In this document: one piece after another, positions 11,037 to 20,573 of the stretch
How the letters are laid out: every line of letters starts with the position of its first letter
Position numbering within the stretch: the first letter of the stretch is position 1
Assembly: GCA_028752905.1 (NCBI GenBank)
Contig: JAQNBH010000004.1
Span: 35,160,765-35,224,764 of the forward strand
Reading direction: 5' to 3'
Source of the DNA: Cladorhizidae sp. MBARI D1340-BT2
Taxonomy: Eukaryota > Porifera > Demospongiae > Poecilosclerida > Cladorhizidae
DNA: 64,000 nucleotides
Translations under genes and position numbers: made by a program
Notes under the pieces: generated by a model
Databases searched by the model: none
What the model was told of the DNA's origin: nothing
What the model saw: only the letters and a program-made list of their open reading frames with translations

Positions 11037-13223
11037 ATGGATATTCGCTCATACTTTGCAAGTACTTCTCAAGCCTCTTCTCATGCTAATAGCAGCGATA
11101 GCGAAGATAGCAGAACAGATAGCTCTGAGCATGTCGAGGCATCTAGTCCTAGCCTTAGTCCTCCACCTTCAAAGAAAAGCAAGCAAAACAAACACCGCTC
11201 TTCTGTATCCACGAAGAGAAAATACTCTAAGAGCTGGGAGAAAGATTTCAGTTGGCTCTATTATGACGAGGATAGCGATGGTGCCTTTTGCAAGGTTTGC
11301 AAGCAATCTGGTCTGCAGCGTACTGGAGGAGTGTGGGTCACACAACCTTGCAGAAATTGGAAGAAAGCTGTTGAAAAAATGAAAGCTCATGCGAGAAGTG
11401 ACTTCCATATCCATGCAACTCAAGCTCTTTTTGCAGCTAAAGGAGCAGCCAAAGGTGGAACAGTTGTACAGCAACTCCAGAATGTTTTAGCTCGCAAAAG
11501 AGCTCAGAACAGAGCTGCAGTGAAGTGCCTGATCCTACTCACTCATTTTCTTACGAAAGAACAAGTTGCACATTCGACAAAATTTGAGAAGCTGGTTGAC
11601 GTGGTGGTTCGATGTGGCAGCCAACATTTGAAGCAATTCTTAGAAACTGCACCAAGAAATGCTGTGTACACATCAAGATTGGCTGTGGTTGAATTCATCG
11701 AATCATTGGGGACATGGGTGGAGGAGTCGATTCTGAAGCGACTTCAAAAGGCACCTATGTACAGCCTCATGGCAGATGAGTGCACAGATGTCACCAACGT
11801 AGAAGAATTGTCTGTGTTTTGCCGCTGGGAGGAAGATGGTGTACCAGTAGAGTGCTTTCTGGAGCTTATTCCATTGAAGAAGGCTGATGCAGAGACCATC
11901 TATTCTAATCTCATCGATTGTTTAAAGAAGAAAGGTCTACAAGTCGGAAGAATAGTTGGATTGGGATTTGATGGAGCTGCAACTTTTTCTGGACGAAAGA
12001 CCGGGGTTCAGGCACGTATCAAGAAACATACTCCTCACGCTCTGTTTATACACTGCCACTGTCACTTACTGCAGTTGGCTTGTGTGCAAGCTGCCAATAA
12101 AACTCCTGGAATTGCTCATGTTTACAGAACATTGACTACTCTTTGGAAGCATTTTCGCAATTCCCCCAAGCGAGCAGAGTGTCTGAAGGAGGTACAGCAC
12201 GTTCTTGAACTTCCAGAAATGAAAGTGATCAAGCCATCTGACACACGCTGGCTGGCACATGAAAGGTGTGTCAAAGCTGTCAAAGCAAGTTATTCTGCAA
12301 TTGTAATCACCATTGGGAACATCTACGAGACGTCCCACGAGCCAGAAGCTCTTGGAATCCATGGTGCCCTCTGCAAATTGTCTACGATTGCAGCTATATA
12401 TTTGCTTGATTTCACTCTACCACAAGTAGCCAAGCTCAGCAAAGCACTTCAGGCAGAGCAGCTTGACCTCTCGTTGATATCATTCCTTGTTGATGCTACT
12501 GTTAAATCCTTGGATGATGCAGTTTTGCCTGGAGCGAACTGGGTGTTGGAGCTTCTTGAAAACGTTGAAGACTTGAAGTCATCTACAAAGGTGTCTATTG
12601 ACGCTGATAAAATACTTTCGTTCCAGAATGTTGTTGGTAAGCCTTTTGTTGCTGATTTAAAGGCCAACATAACAAGCCGATTTTCTTCATCCAACGCTGT
12701 TGTATCAGCATTGTCTATATTCGATCCACGGAAAGTTCCAAAACCAGATTCAGTATCTTTTCCCACTTATGGAGACATGTCTGTTGAGAAACTGATTGCT
12801 CACTACGGAGAAGATAGAGATGCAGAAACATTGGATGGAGAAGAAACAGTGAAGACAGCCATGATTTCCACTGAAATACTTACAGAGTGGAAAACATTCC
12901 GCCAGCTGTTAGTCAAGCAACCACGGGATACTACTGCATCACAGCTGAAAGAACTTGTTTCAAACGACATGCTCAAGGCCATGTTTCCCAATTTGCACAA
13001 GATTGCCTCCATCTGCTTATCGATTCCAGTTTCTACTGCTTCTGTGGAGAGAAGCTTCTCACAGATGAAGATGATCAAGACTCGTTTGCGTAATTCTCTA
13101 AGTGACTGCAGCCTTTCTCACCTTATGAGGATTGCTATAGAGGCACCAGAAGTACTCTCTGAGAGCGACCTTGAAGAGATTGTGGACGTATGGCAGAGAA
13201 AACCAAGAAGAACCTCAGTTTGA
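11037..13223 (+). CDS. hAT transposase, intact
   Basis: A single uninterrupted 728-codon frame starts at ATATTAATATGG (ATG 11037). Order: a Ser/Lys-rich N-terminus; a BED/TTF-like zinc finger at about residues 65-130 (WEKDFSWLYYD, CKVCKQSG, then HARSDFHIHAT); an RNase H-like catalytic core whose first acidic residues lie in LMADECTDV and GLGFDGAATFSG; a CHCHLLQLA motif; and a C-terminal hAT dimerisation region with CLSIPVSTASVERSFSQMK near residue 665. It would bind the element ends and excise and reinsert it by cut and paste in the nucleus. The relatives that come to mind are ZMYM/ZBED-type hAT genes. All key blocks are present and no stops or shifts are seen, so the protein may be active. 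A domesticated host gene is less likely because the terminal repeats and target duplication are in place. Confidence 0.92.
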   Translation: MDIRSYFASTSQASSHANSSDSEDSRTDSSEHVEASSPSLSPPPSKKSKQNKHRSSVSTKRKYSKSWEKDFSWLYYDEDSDGAFCKVCKQSGLQRTGGVWVTQPCRNWKKAVEKMKAHARSDFHIHATQALFAAKGAAKGGTVVQQLQNVLARKRAQNRAAVKCLILLTHFLTKEQVAHSTKFEKLVDVVVRCGSQHLKQFLETAPRNAVYTSRLAVVEFIESLGTWVEESILKRLQKAPMYSLMADECTDVTNVEELSVFCRWEEDGVPVECFLELIPLKKADAETIYSNLIDCLKKKGLQVGRIVGLGFDGAATFSGRKTGVQARIKKHTPHALFIHCHCHLLQLACVQAANKTPGIAHVYRTLTTLWKHFRNSPKRAECLKEVQHVLELPEMKVIKPSDTRWLAHERCVKAVKASYSAIVITIGNIYETSHEPEALGIHGALCKLSTIAAIYLLDFTLPQVAKLSKALQAEQLDLSLISFLVDATVKSLDDAVLPGANWVLELLENVEDLKSSTKVSIDADKILSFQNVVGKPFVADLKANITSRFSSSNAVVSALSIFDPRKVPKPDSVSFPTYGDMSVEKLIAHYGEDRDAETLDGEETVKTAMISTEILTEWKTFRQLLVKQPRDTTASQLKELVSNDMLKAMFPNLHKIASICLSIPVSTASVERSFSQMKMIKTRLRNSLSDCSLSHLMRIAIEAPEVLSESDLEEIVDVWQRKPRRTSV

Positions 13224-13397
13224 CATTCCTATCATTTGAACCTGATATCATAAGCTTATTACACCTTTCTTGTATTACACCTTTCTTGACATTATTTAAA
13301 AATATATCTCTAATTTCAAGGGGGGGGCGAGAATGATACAAGGGGGGGCGAATGCCCCCCCCCGCCCCCCCCTAAATACACCCCTGCCTCTACTGTA

Positions 13398-14390
13398 TAC
13401 TATACCCACTCCTCTATCCTCTATATCCTGATGTATATACCTTGATCGCTTACCATGACCTCTACATATATTTTGGCGTTTACACCTTGCCCCCCAATCC
13501 TCCCCAAGAAGCTCTTGGACATCAAGCATGGCTTGGCATCCACATTCACTATCAACACCGACTGTTAAGCAAACATTCACTCATACCTATTTAGGGACCA
13601 AAATTAAGTAACGCAACACAAGCATGCTCATGTATTCATTTTAGAGTCACATGACGAAGTTGCCTTCTTCATAGCTTGAGGGCTCTATCAACAAGCGCTG
13701 TGGATATGCAAGCTACCTACATAGCAGTAAAGACACCATCTTTGAGGGGTTTTCTCTAGCATGCTAGTATTTAAGCTGTGGTGATCCTATTAGCTTTAGG
13801 CTAGCTAGTCCTCTATCAACTGCTAAGCCCTAGGATGGGAGACAATGAACTTGTATCAAAGTTCTTCTATGTTATATCAGATTCTAAATGTTTTGCTGCC
13901 TGCAGCCATGCCTGCTAATATGATGACCAACTTCTTCTTTTGTTTGTTATTTGTCTGTCTACAAGACAATACTTGTTACTCTAAACTTCCTCGCTTCAGC
14001 AACTGTGTTTATTTTCCTAGTGGAGTAGGGTTAGTCGCAGACGCATTCTTGAGTTAGATTTTAGCATGCCAGCACTAGCGTAGATATTTGGTTATGACTA
14101 TCAAGCTGTGTTGTTTGTGTGGATATATCTGCTATTGTTGTTGATGAGAAACTCACATGCATGCATTATCCACCATCAAACCTAAAGAGTTAACAGCAAC
14201 ATTCACTGTTAGCAGCAACACCTACTGTGTCAACAGCAACACTCACCGTTAGCAGCAACATCTACTGTGTCAACAGCAACATCCATTGTTAAATGGAACA
14301 TTCTATGGAATCTCGGTGATAAGATGCTATTTCTACATAAAAAACTGGAGTTTCCATCTTAAACACCATAAGAGAAAGAGAAGAATTTCA
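13398..14390. other. No gene recognised; short tandem CAACAGCAACA repeats
   Basis: Contains repeats of AACAGCAACATTCACTGTTAG-like units of about 35-40 bp at 14185-14290. A segment near 13666-13710 (CTTCATAGCTTGAGGGCTCT) recurs at 25887-25920, so it is a dispersed repeat. Confidence 0.45.
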
Positions 14391-14949
14391 TTAAGGTGGC
14401 AGATGCCCATGGATAGATTTCGCTGTTTTGGGGGTGATTAAGAGGTCTTTTGGGGGTTCTTAAAGCATTCAGTGCCACATAGACTACTTACCTTTCAAAT
14501 TTGAAAGCATTTGGACCAGCCATTTTTAAGTTGTAGACATTTTTGTCCATGGATGTCCAAGGAGAAACTTAGATAGCTATGAGACGCCACAGCTTGAGTC
14601 AAGTCATATCTCCAGAACTACACAACACACTTAGACATTCAAAATAAAGCTCACTCCAAGTAGATTTATGGTATTCTAATTGATATGAACTTAAGAAATA
14701 TTGAAGTACTGCACATACTCAGTCTAGTTCATAGCTATAAGCTTGCTGAGTGGTGTTCTGAATCAAGTTTTTATGGAATTACACCAGAAAAAACTTGACA
14801 GTAACAGAATAGTATATATGTCGCTCTGGGAATGATGTTTCTTATGTGCAAGAAAGTGGCGAAAGTTGATTTGTATGGAAAGCTCCAATTATCTCATGCA
14901 ATTCTGTAGCGTTGTGGATTCTCTAGACGCCATCATTGCATGCAAGACC
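14391..14949. repeat. Satellite unit of about 540-560 bp, copy left of the Mutator element
   Basis: Starts TTAAGGTGGCAGATGCCC and ends CATCATTGCATGCAAGACC, the same boundaries as the four units at 18075-20116. The Mutator-like element lies immediately to its right, so one array seems to have been split. Confidence 0.9.
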
Positions 14950-15602
14950 GACTGCTCCTGAATTTCAATGCTACTTTTTTATCCCACTTATTTCAGAAAG
15001 TATTTGTCATATATCATTGTTTTATATATCAAAATATAGCTCTTGCTTTGTTCTTTCAGATGATGTATTAATTTTGATGATTAGAGTTGTCTTTAATTTT
15101 ATACAGGAAAATGTGCAAAAAAATGTTGCCAAATTCTAGGGAGAATGCTACTTCTTTTTCAATACTTGATGTAGGGTTGTTCAACTTCGACAGCTAGTAG
15201 AAGAAACACACTACTACAAGGCCAAAGAGCATTTTTCAATAATTTCTCATTTTTTCAACTTTTTACAAAATTTCAAAAAAAAGAACAACTGTACCCAGCC
15301 AGGTATTCGGGCCAATATATACTTTACAGCTCACAAATCACAAATTTTCTCTCTTTCACTCCAAAGAGTACAAAATGAACATTCTAGTGATATACAAATT
15401 ATTTAACAAATGTGAACATTGACAAAGTTTTAGCGTTTTCAAATTGAAAAAAAAAAGGGTCTGAGATATGAGCCTTGTTAGTTCATGCACCACAACACCA
15501 GAGTGAGAGGGGTGGGGGGGAAGGAAAACAGAGACAAATACACACTCACACACAGAGAGACACATTCATACACAGAGCATGAGATAGGGGGAAAGAAAGA
15601 AG

Positions 15603-17680
15603 TTAGTCGCTGTCGTCCTCTTCATCCAAATCTTCATCAAGTGCAGGTGCGTAAGAGGGACCACCTTCCGTAACTATCGCTTCTGCTTCCCTCCTGGATC
15701 TCTGGATAGCGGTGGCCTTCCTCCTCCTCTTAGCAGTAGCCTCGGCACGGGTCCTACTCTTGTACAACCGACTGGCATCGGAACTCAGAAAAGCAGCGTT
15801 AGAACGTCCACCACCCTCATTCCCTGTCACCATCTTCAACATCCTGGACATGCCACAACTCTTGCCGCTATTGAAGGTTCCTACAGCTATGTTTACACCC
15901 AAATGGACCACCACTGCCGTTACAAAGCCAGACTTCCTCACACTCTTCCAAATCACACTATGGAAACACTCATTCTGATTTTGAGTGGCACCACGCAAAC
16001 ATCCTTTCAAAAGTTCTCTCCGGGACATTTTATCAAAGACCTTCTTGAAAAACTTTCCTTTCGCTGGGGGGATTTTGGGCTTATGCTTCGGTGTTGCTTC
16101 TTTCAAAGAAATGGCTTTATTATATTTGCACCAGCTACTCTCACCCATGGGACAAAACTGATGCTGGGGATGGTCATCGGTGGACACACAATGAAAATAT
16201 ACTGCCTTGATATCCCGGACCATGCCGTCTAAATTATTCTGATTATTTCTAATGGCTCCAGCAACGTATCCACCTAATGCGACTGCAGTGGCATTGCTAA
16301 CACCATTTTTTCCCTTGCAAGGACACATGATTACCTTCCTCATCCACACCACCACTCTTCCGAAGGGCATCCAAGTGCTTCTTGAAACGTTTCCCAACAT
16401 GGCCAACACACTCTTCTTTTTCCACAAGCGTGTCAGGACCATAAGGTTGGGCATTTATCAGAGCCATATGAGATTTAGTATCGCCATCACTTATCATGGT
16501 GGTATACCGAAGGGCTAACTTGCTAACCGACCTCTCAAACAACTTCACCACACCTACTGTCTCCATTTGTCCCGAGCTCCCTTCATAATTACTTGTACAC
16601 ACTCTTTCATGACCGTTGAACCACTCATCAAACTCTTCATCACTATGCTTAGCTTTATAGGACGCACATGCTGCACAATACTTGGACATCACATGAAAGT
16701 CCAGTACTTCACCAGTATCCCAGGATATAACTGCGACCACCCCATTCAGGGAATGTTAGCCTCGCTTTGACCAAGTCCCGTCAACCGTAACAGCCACATC
16801 AATCACCTCATCCTTCCTAGCATCATGAAAATCATGCAGACGCTCAGCCGCCTCTAGCCTAACAGCCTCACTGACTGCACTGCAACTCTCCGCTATTTCC
16901 TCCTGATACCGAGCAAAGGCTGCTTCCCGAACGGGGGGTAAAAGCTCCATGCAAGCTGTAATATCTTCCAAGCCGCTCCTACCACAACCTGCAACCCGGG
17001 AACCAAAGATCACTGCCTTATTTAGGGCCTTGGCCTCCTTCGACAGGGGATCACTCACCACGGTCACCTCAGTACATCTAGGGTTGGTACACTCAATTGT
17101 CACACAGGATACCATACCACTTCTCCTAGCAAAGCTTTCCACAAGTCGGACGGGCCGTTGACAAACTTTACAAAGACATGCCCCTGCGATAGCACTGGAC
17201 AAAGCAGAAAAATCAAAAATACGCCTTCCCTCTCCTTCCTCAACTGTGGACTTAGCTGGAGTCAAAGCAGAGGTTGCAGCAGCTAACTTCTTCCCTGACA
17301 CTGTCATGATGGGAATAGGCCTCTCTACTGTTACAAACAAGAAAGAATAACAATCACAAGCAGTCCACTAAGCATCCACGTTTTTACATCCACATTTCTT
17401 ATTCATAAAACTTGCCTGTTGCTTCTTGACTAGGTCCTGCAGGAGCAACTCCAAGACCTTGAGTGGAAGATTCAGTAGCAGCAGACCGAGTGGAAGATTC
17501 GATAGAAGCAGACCGAGTGGAAGATTCCATAGCAGCAGTCCGAGTTGAAGATTCCGTAGCTGCCAACTGGGCAGGGGGAGAATTGTCTCCAGGCCATCCA
17601 GCTTTGGTCTGCCGGGCTAGGAGAGCCTTCGCTTTAGCTTTGCACAGACGTGGCATCTTCAGAATCGCAGAAAAACTCAA
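15603..17680 (-). pseudogene. Mutator-like transposase (broken)
   Basis: Reading from 17680 down: an N-terminus with Ser-Thr-Arg repeats; a probable small intron (CAACAG|GCAAGT near 17420 to TTGTAACAG near 17332, a GC-AG type); a Cys-rich finger (CKVCQRPVRL, CTNPRCTE); then catalytic blocks VTVDGTWSKRG, TTMISDGDTKS and NQNECFHSVIWK, which match the spacing of the three acidic residues in the metazoan Mutator-like transposase family. It ends with an acidic tail EDLDEEDDSD. The TAA at 16756-16758 (complement TTA) interrupts the frame right after KRG, and a frameshift lies between about 16320 and 16380. These two lesions inactivate it, but the sequence is otherwise well kept, so decay is recent. 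Confidence 0.85.
17461..17560. repeat. 30-bp coding tandem repeat in the Mutator N-terminus
   Basis: Four units of GTGGAAGATTC-(AG)TAG-AGCAGACCGA. On the minus strand they encode the ESSTRSA(A/S) repeats of the transposase N-terminus. Confidence 0.75.
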
Positions 17681-18074
17681 TAATTGACCTTACCTCATGG
17701 GAAATTTACAAACTGACGGGGATTCATCACGTGCGCATGCATACCCCCCCTCCTCCAAACATTGCGTAATTCAGCTGGAACGAAGCACCGTAGAAAATGC
17801 TACATTTTGATATATAAAAAGTGTCAGTAGGGGTAACGACCTCAGAGTAGCGCTCGGGTAGAAATGAAGACATTCAGAGGTAAGTTACAGAAGAACTATA
17901 AGAATAATAATGAAATGAAATCAATAGTGCATGGACAGAATTAGCTGTAACTTGTGATTGAAGTAAGTAGTTTCTTCAGGACTTGAAACTCTGCCTGCAG
18001 ACACATTATAGGTACAACTTGAGCAAAAAAAAAAAAAAATAGTGAAAAAACTTTTTTTTAGGAGCAGTCCCCCC

Positions 18075-20116
18075 TTAAGGTGGCAGATGCCCATAAATTT
18101 CGCTGTTTTAAGAGGTGATTAAGAAGGGTTTTTTGCTTCTTATAGCATTCAGTGCCACATAGAATACTTACCTTTCAAATTTGAAAGCATTTGGACCAGC
18201 CATTTTTAAGTTATAGACATTTTTGTCCAAGGAGAAACTGCTATGAGATGCCACAGCCTGGGTCAAGTCATATTTCCAGAACTACACAACATACTTAGAC
18301 ATTCAAAATAAAGCTCACTCCAAGTAGATTTATGGTATTCTAATTGATATGAATTTAAGAAATATTGAAGTACTGCACATACTCAGTCTAGTTCATAGCT
18401 ATAAGCTTGATGAGTGGTGTTCTGAATCAAGTTTTTTATGGAATTACACCAGAAAAAACTTGACAGTAACAGAATAGTATATGTCGCTCTGGGAATGATG
18501 TTTCTTATGTGCAAGAAAGTGGCGAAAGTTGATTTGTATGGAAAGCTCCAATTATCTCATGCAATTCTGTAGCGTTGTGGATTCTGTAGACGCCATCATT
18601 GCATGCAAGACCATTAAGGTGGCAGATGCCCATAAATTTCGCTGTTTTAAGAGGTGATTAAGAAGGTTTTTTGCTTCTTATAGCATTCAGTGCCACATAG
18701 ACTACTTACCTTTCAAATTTGAAAGCATTTGGACCAGCCATTTTTAAGTTATAGACATTTTTGTCCAAGGAGAAACTGCTATGAGATGCCACAGCCTGGG
18801 TCAAGTCATATTTCCAGAACTACACAACATACTTAGACATTCAAAATATAGCTCGCTCCAAGTAGATTTATGGTATTCTAATTGATATGAACTTAAGAAA
18901 TATTGAAGTACTGCACATACTCGTCTAGTTCATAGCTATAAGCTTGCTGAGTGGTGTTCTGAATCAAGTTTTTATGGAATTACACCAGAAAAAACTTGAC
19001 AGTAACAGAATAGTATGTCGCTCTGGGAATGATGTTTCTTATGTGCAAGAAAGTGGCGAAAGTTGATTTGTATGGAAAGCTCCAATTCTCTCAAGCAATT
19101 CTGTAGCGTTGTGGATTCCGTTGACACCATCATTGCATGCAAGACCATTAAGGTGGCAGATGCCCGTAAATTTCGCTGTTTTAAGGGTGATTAAGAAGGT
19201 TTTTTGTTTCTTAAAGCATTCAGTGCCACATAGACTGCTTACCTTTCAAATTTGAAAGCATTTGGACCAGCCATTTTTAAGTTATAGACATTTTTGTCCA
19301 TGGATGTCCAAGGAGAAACTGGTTAGATAGCTATGAGATGCCACAGACTGGGTCAAGTCATATCTCCAGAACTACACAACACACTTAGACATTCAAAATA
19401 TAGCTCACTCCAAGTAGATTTATAAATGGTATTCTAATTGATATGAACTTAAGAAATATTGAAGTACTGCACATACTCAGTCTAGTTCATAGCTATAAGC
19501 TTGCTGAGTGGTGCTCTGAATCAAGTTTTTATGGAATTACACCAGAAAAAACTTGACAGTAACAGAATAGTATATATGTCGCTCTGGGAATGATGTTTCT
19601 TATGTGCAAGAAAGTGGCGAAAGTTGATTTGTATGGAAAGCTCCAATTATTATCTCATGCAATTCTGTAGCGTTGTGGATTCTGTAGACGCCATCATTGC
19701 ATGCAAGACCATTAAGGTGGCAGATGCCCATAAATTTCGCTGTTTTAAGGGTGATTAAGAAGGGTTTTTGTTTCTTAAAGCATTCAGTGCCACATAGACT
19801 ACTTACCTTTCAAATTTGAAAGCATTTGGACCAGCCATTTTTAAGTTATAGACATTTTTGTCCATGGATGTCCAAGGAGAAACTGGTTAGATAGCTATGA
19901 GATGCCACAGACTGGGTCAAGTCATATCTCCAGAACTACACAACATACTTAGACATTCAAAATATAGCTCACTCCAAGTAGATTTATAAATGGTATTCTA
20001 ATTGATACGAATTTAAGAAATATTGAAGTACTGCACATGCTCAGTCTAGTTCATAGCTATAAGCTTGCTGAGTGGTGCTCTGAATCAAGTTTTTAATGGA
20101 ATTACACCAGAAAAAA
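18075..20116. repeat. Satellite array, three full units and one truncated
   Basis: Units start at 18075, 18614, 19148 and 19712, with lengths 539, 534, 564 and a partial of about 405. All begin TTAAGGTGGCAGATGCC. Units three and four share a CATGGATGTCC insertion, also in the 14391 copy, that units one and two lack, which suggests two subtypes. No open frame longer than noise is conserved between units. Confidence 0.95.
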
Positions 20117-20573
20117 TGTTCTGGATAGAAGAAGATGAGGCTTAAGATCTTCTACAGGCCCAAGACCACTTCTACTCTTGCTTCTGCCTTTTCTACCTCT
20201 GCTCCTACCTCTGCTCCACCCCCTGATTTAGTGAGGGAGAAACTGAAAAGGAGCAATGCAAAATCCATGTGCGAACTTTAACCTTACATTTCTCCAACTT
20301 GAGTTCTTAGGTATTGCAAACAAAGTTTTTCCAATCGTGGAACATCACAGAAGTCCATTTCTACATACCATTTTGTTAATGCTCTCTACGTTTTCATCGG
20401 AACACTTTTTTACTCTGAAGTTGTTTTCTCTGTATATACTTTTTTTACTATTTTTTATATATTATAATATCAATATCTTTCATGTTTACATATATATATT
20501 TATAATAATTTATACAATGTCCAATAAACAGAAAAACAAACAAACATTAAAACAATATATCTTAATAGACTAC
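20117..20573. other. AT-rich sequence beyond the 3' end of the LINE
   Basis: Holds a short CT-rich tract (20160-20220) and then strongly AT-rich DNA. On the minus strand this is where the retrotransposon's 3' tail would lie. No gene seen. Confidence 0.4.

Larger units (their letters stand above)
9951..13386 (+). mobile_element. hAT DNA transposon, apparently complete
   Basis: The left terminus reads CAGGGTTGTATACAGAAATT and the right terminus is the complement of CAGGGGTGTATTTAG. The 8-bp sequence GCCTCTAC lies on both sides (9943-9950 and 13386-13393, the right copy sharing its first G with the element end). CAG-type ends plus an 8-bp target duplication define hAT. The subterminal regions contain G/C homopolymer-rich blocks (AAGGGGGGGCGAA near both ends), which may be transposase binding sites. 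It carries one intact transposase at 11037-13223 and landed inside the right terminal repeat of the Tc1-type element, so it is the younger insertion. Confidence 0.85.
5433..13395. mobile_element. Tc1/mariner-type DNA transposon, split by two nested insertions
   Basis: The left end begins CAGTACAAGCCAAAAAAAAC after TA (5431-5432). The right end is the complement of CAGTAGAGGCAAAAAAAAC, but it is cut in two by the hAT element: its inner part ends at 9950 and its last bases resume at 13387-13395, followed by TA (13396-13397). TA duplications and CAG termini are the hallmark of the Tc1/mariner superfamily, and the interior carries recognisable but broken Tc1 transposase sequence at 5648-6030 and 8640-8912. 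Next to the termini are blocks rich in CGTT/GCGTT words (5455-5540 and 9806-9925), unusual CpG-rich DNA in this AT-rich window. Without the two inserts the element would be about 2.5 kb. It is not autonomous today. Confidence 0.8.
14950..18069 (-). mobile_element. Mutator-like (MULE) DNA transposon inside the satellite array
   Basis: The left edge reads GACTGCTCCT and the right edge AGGAGCAGTC, a short inverted repeat that coincides exactly with the points where satellite sequence stops and resumes. The transposase gene on the minus strand fills 15603-17680. No clean target duplication is visible: the unit junction GACCATTAAGG is replaced by GACC on the left and CCCCCTTAAGG on the right, suggesting later change or an imprecise boundary. 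Confidence 0.65.

Noticed and set aside
11169..12766. Minus-strand frames within 11169-13078
   Set aside because: Shadows of the intact hAT transposase on the plus strand.
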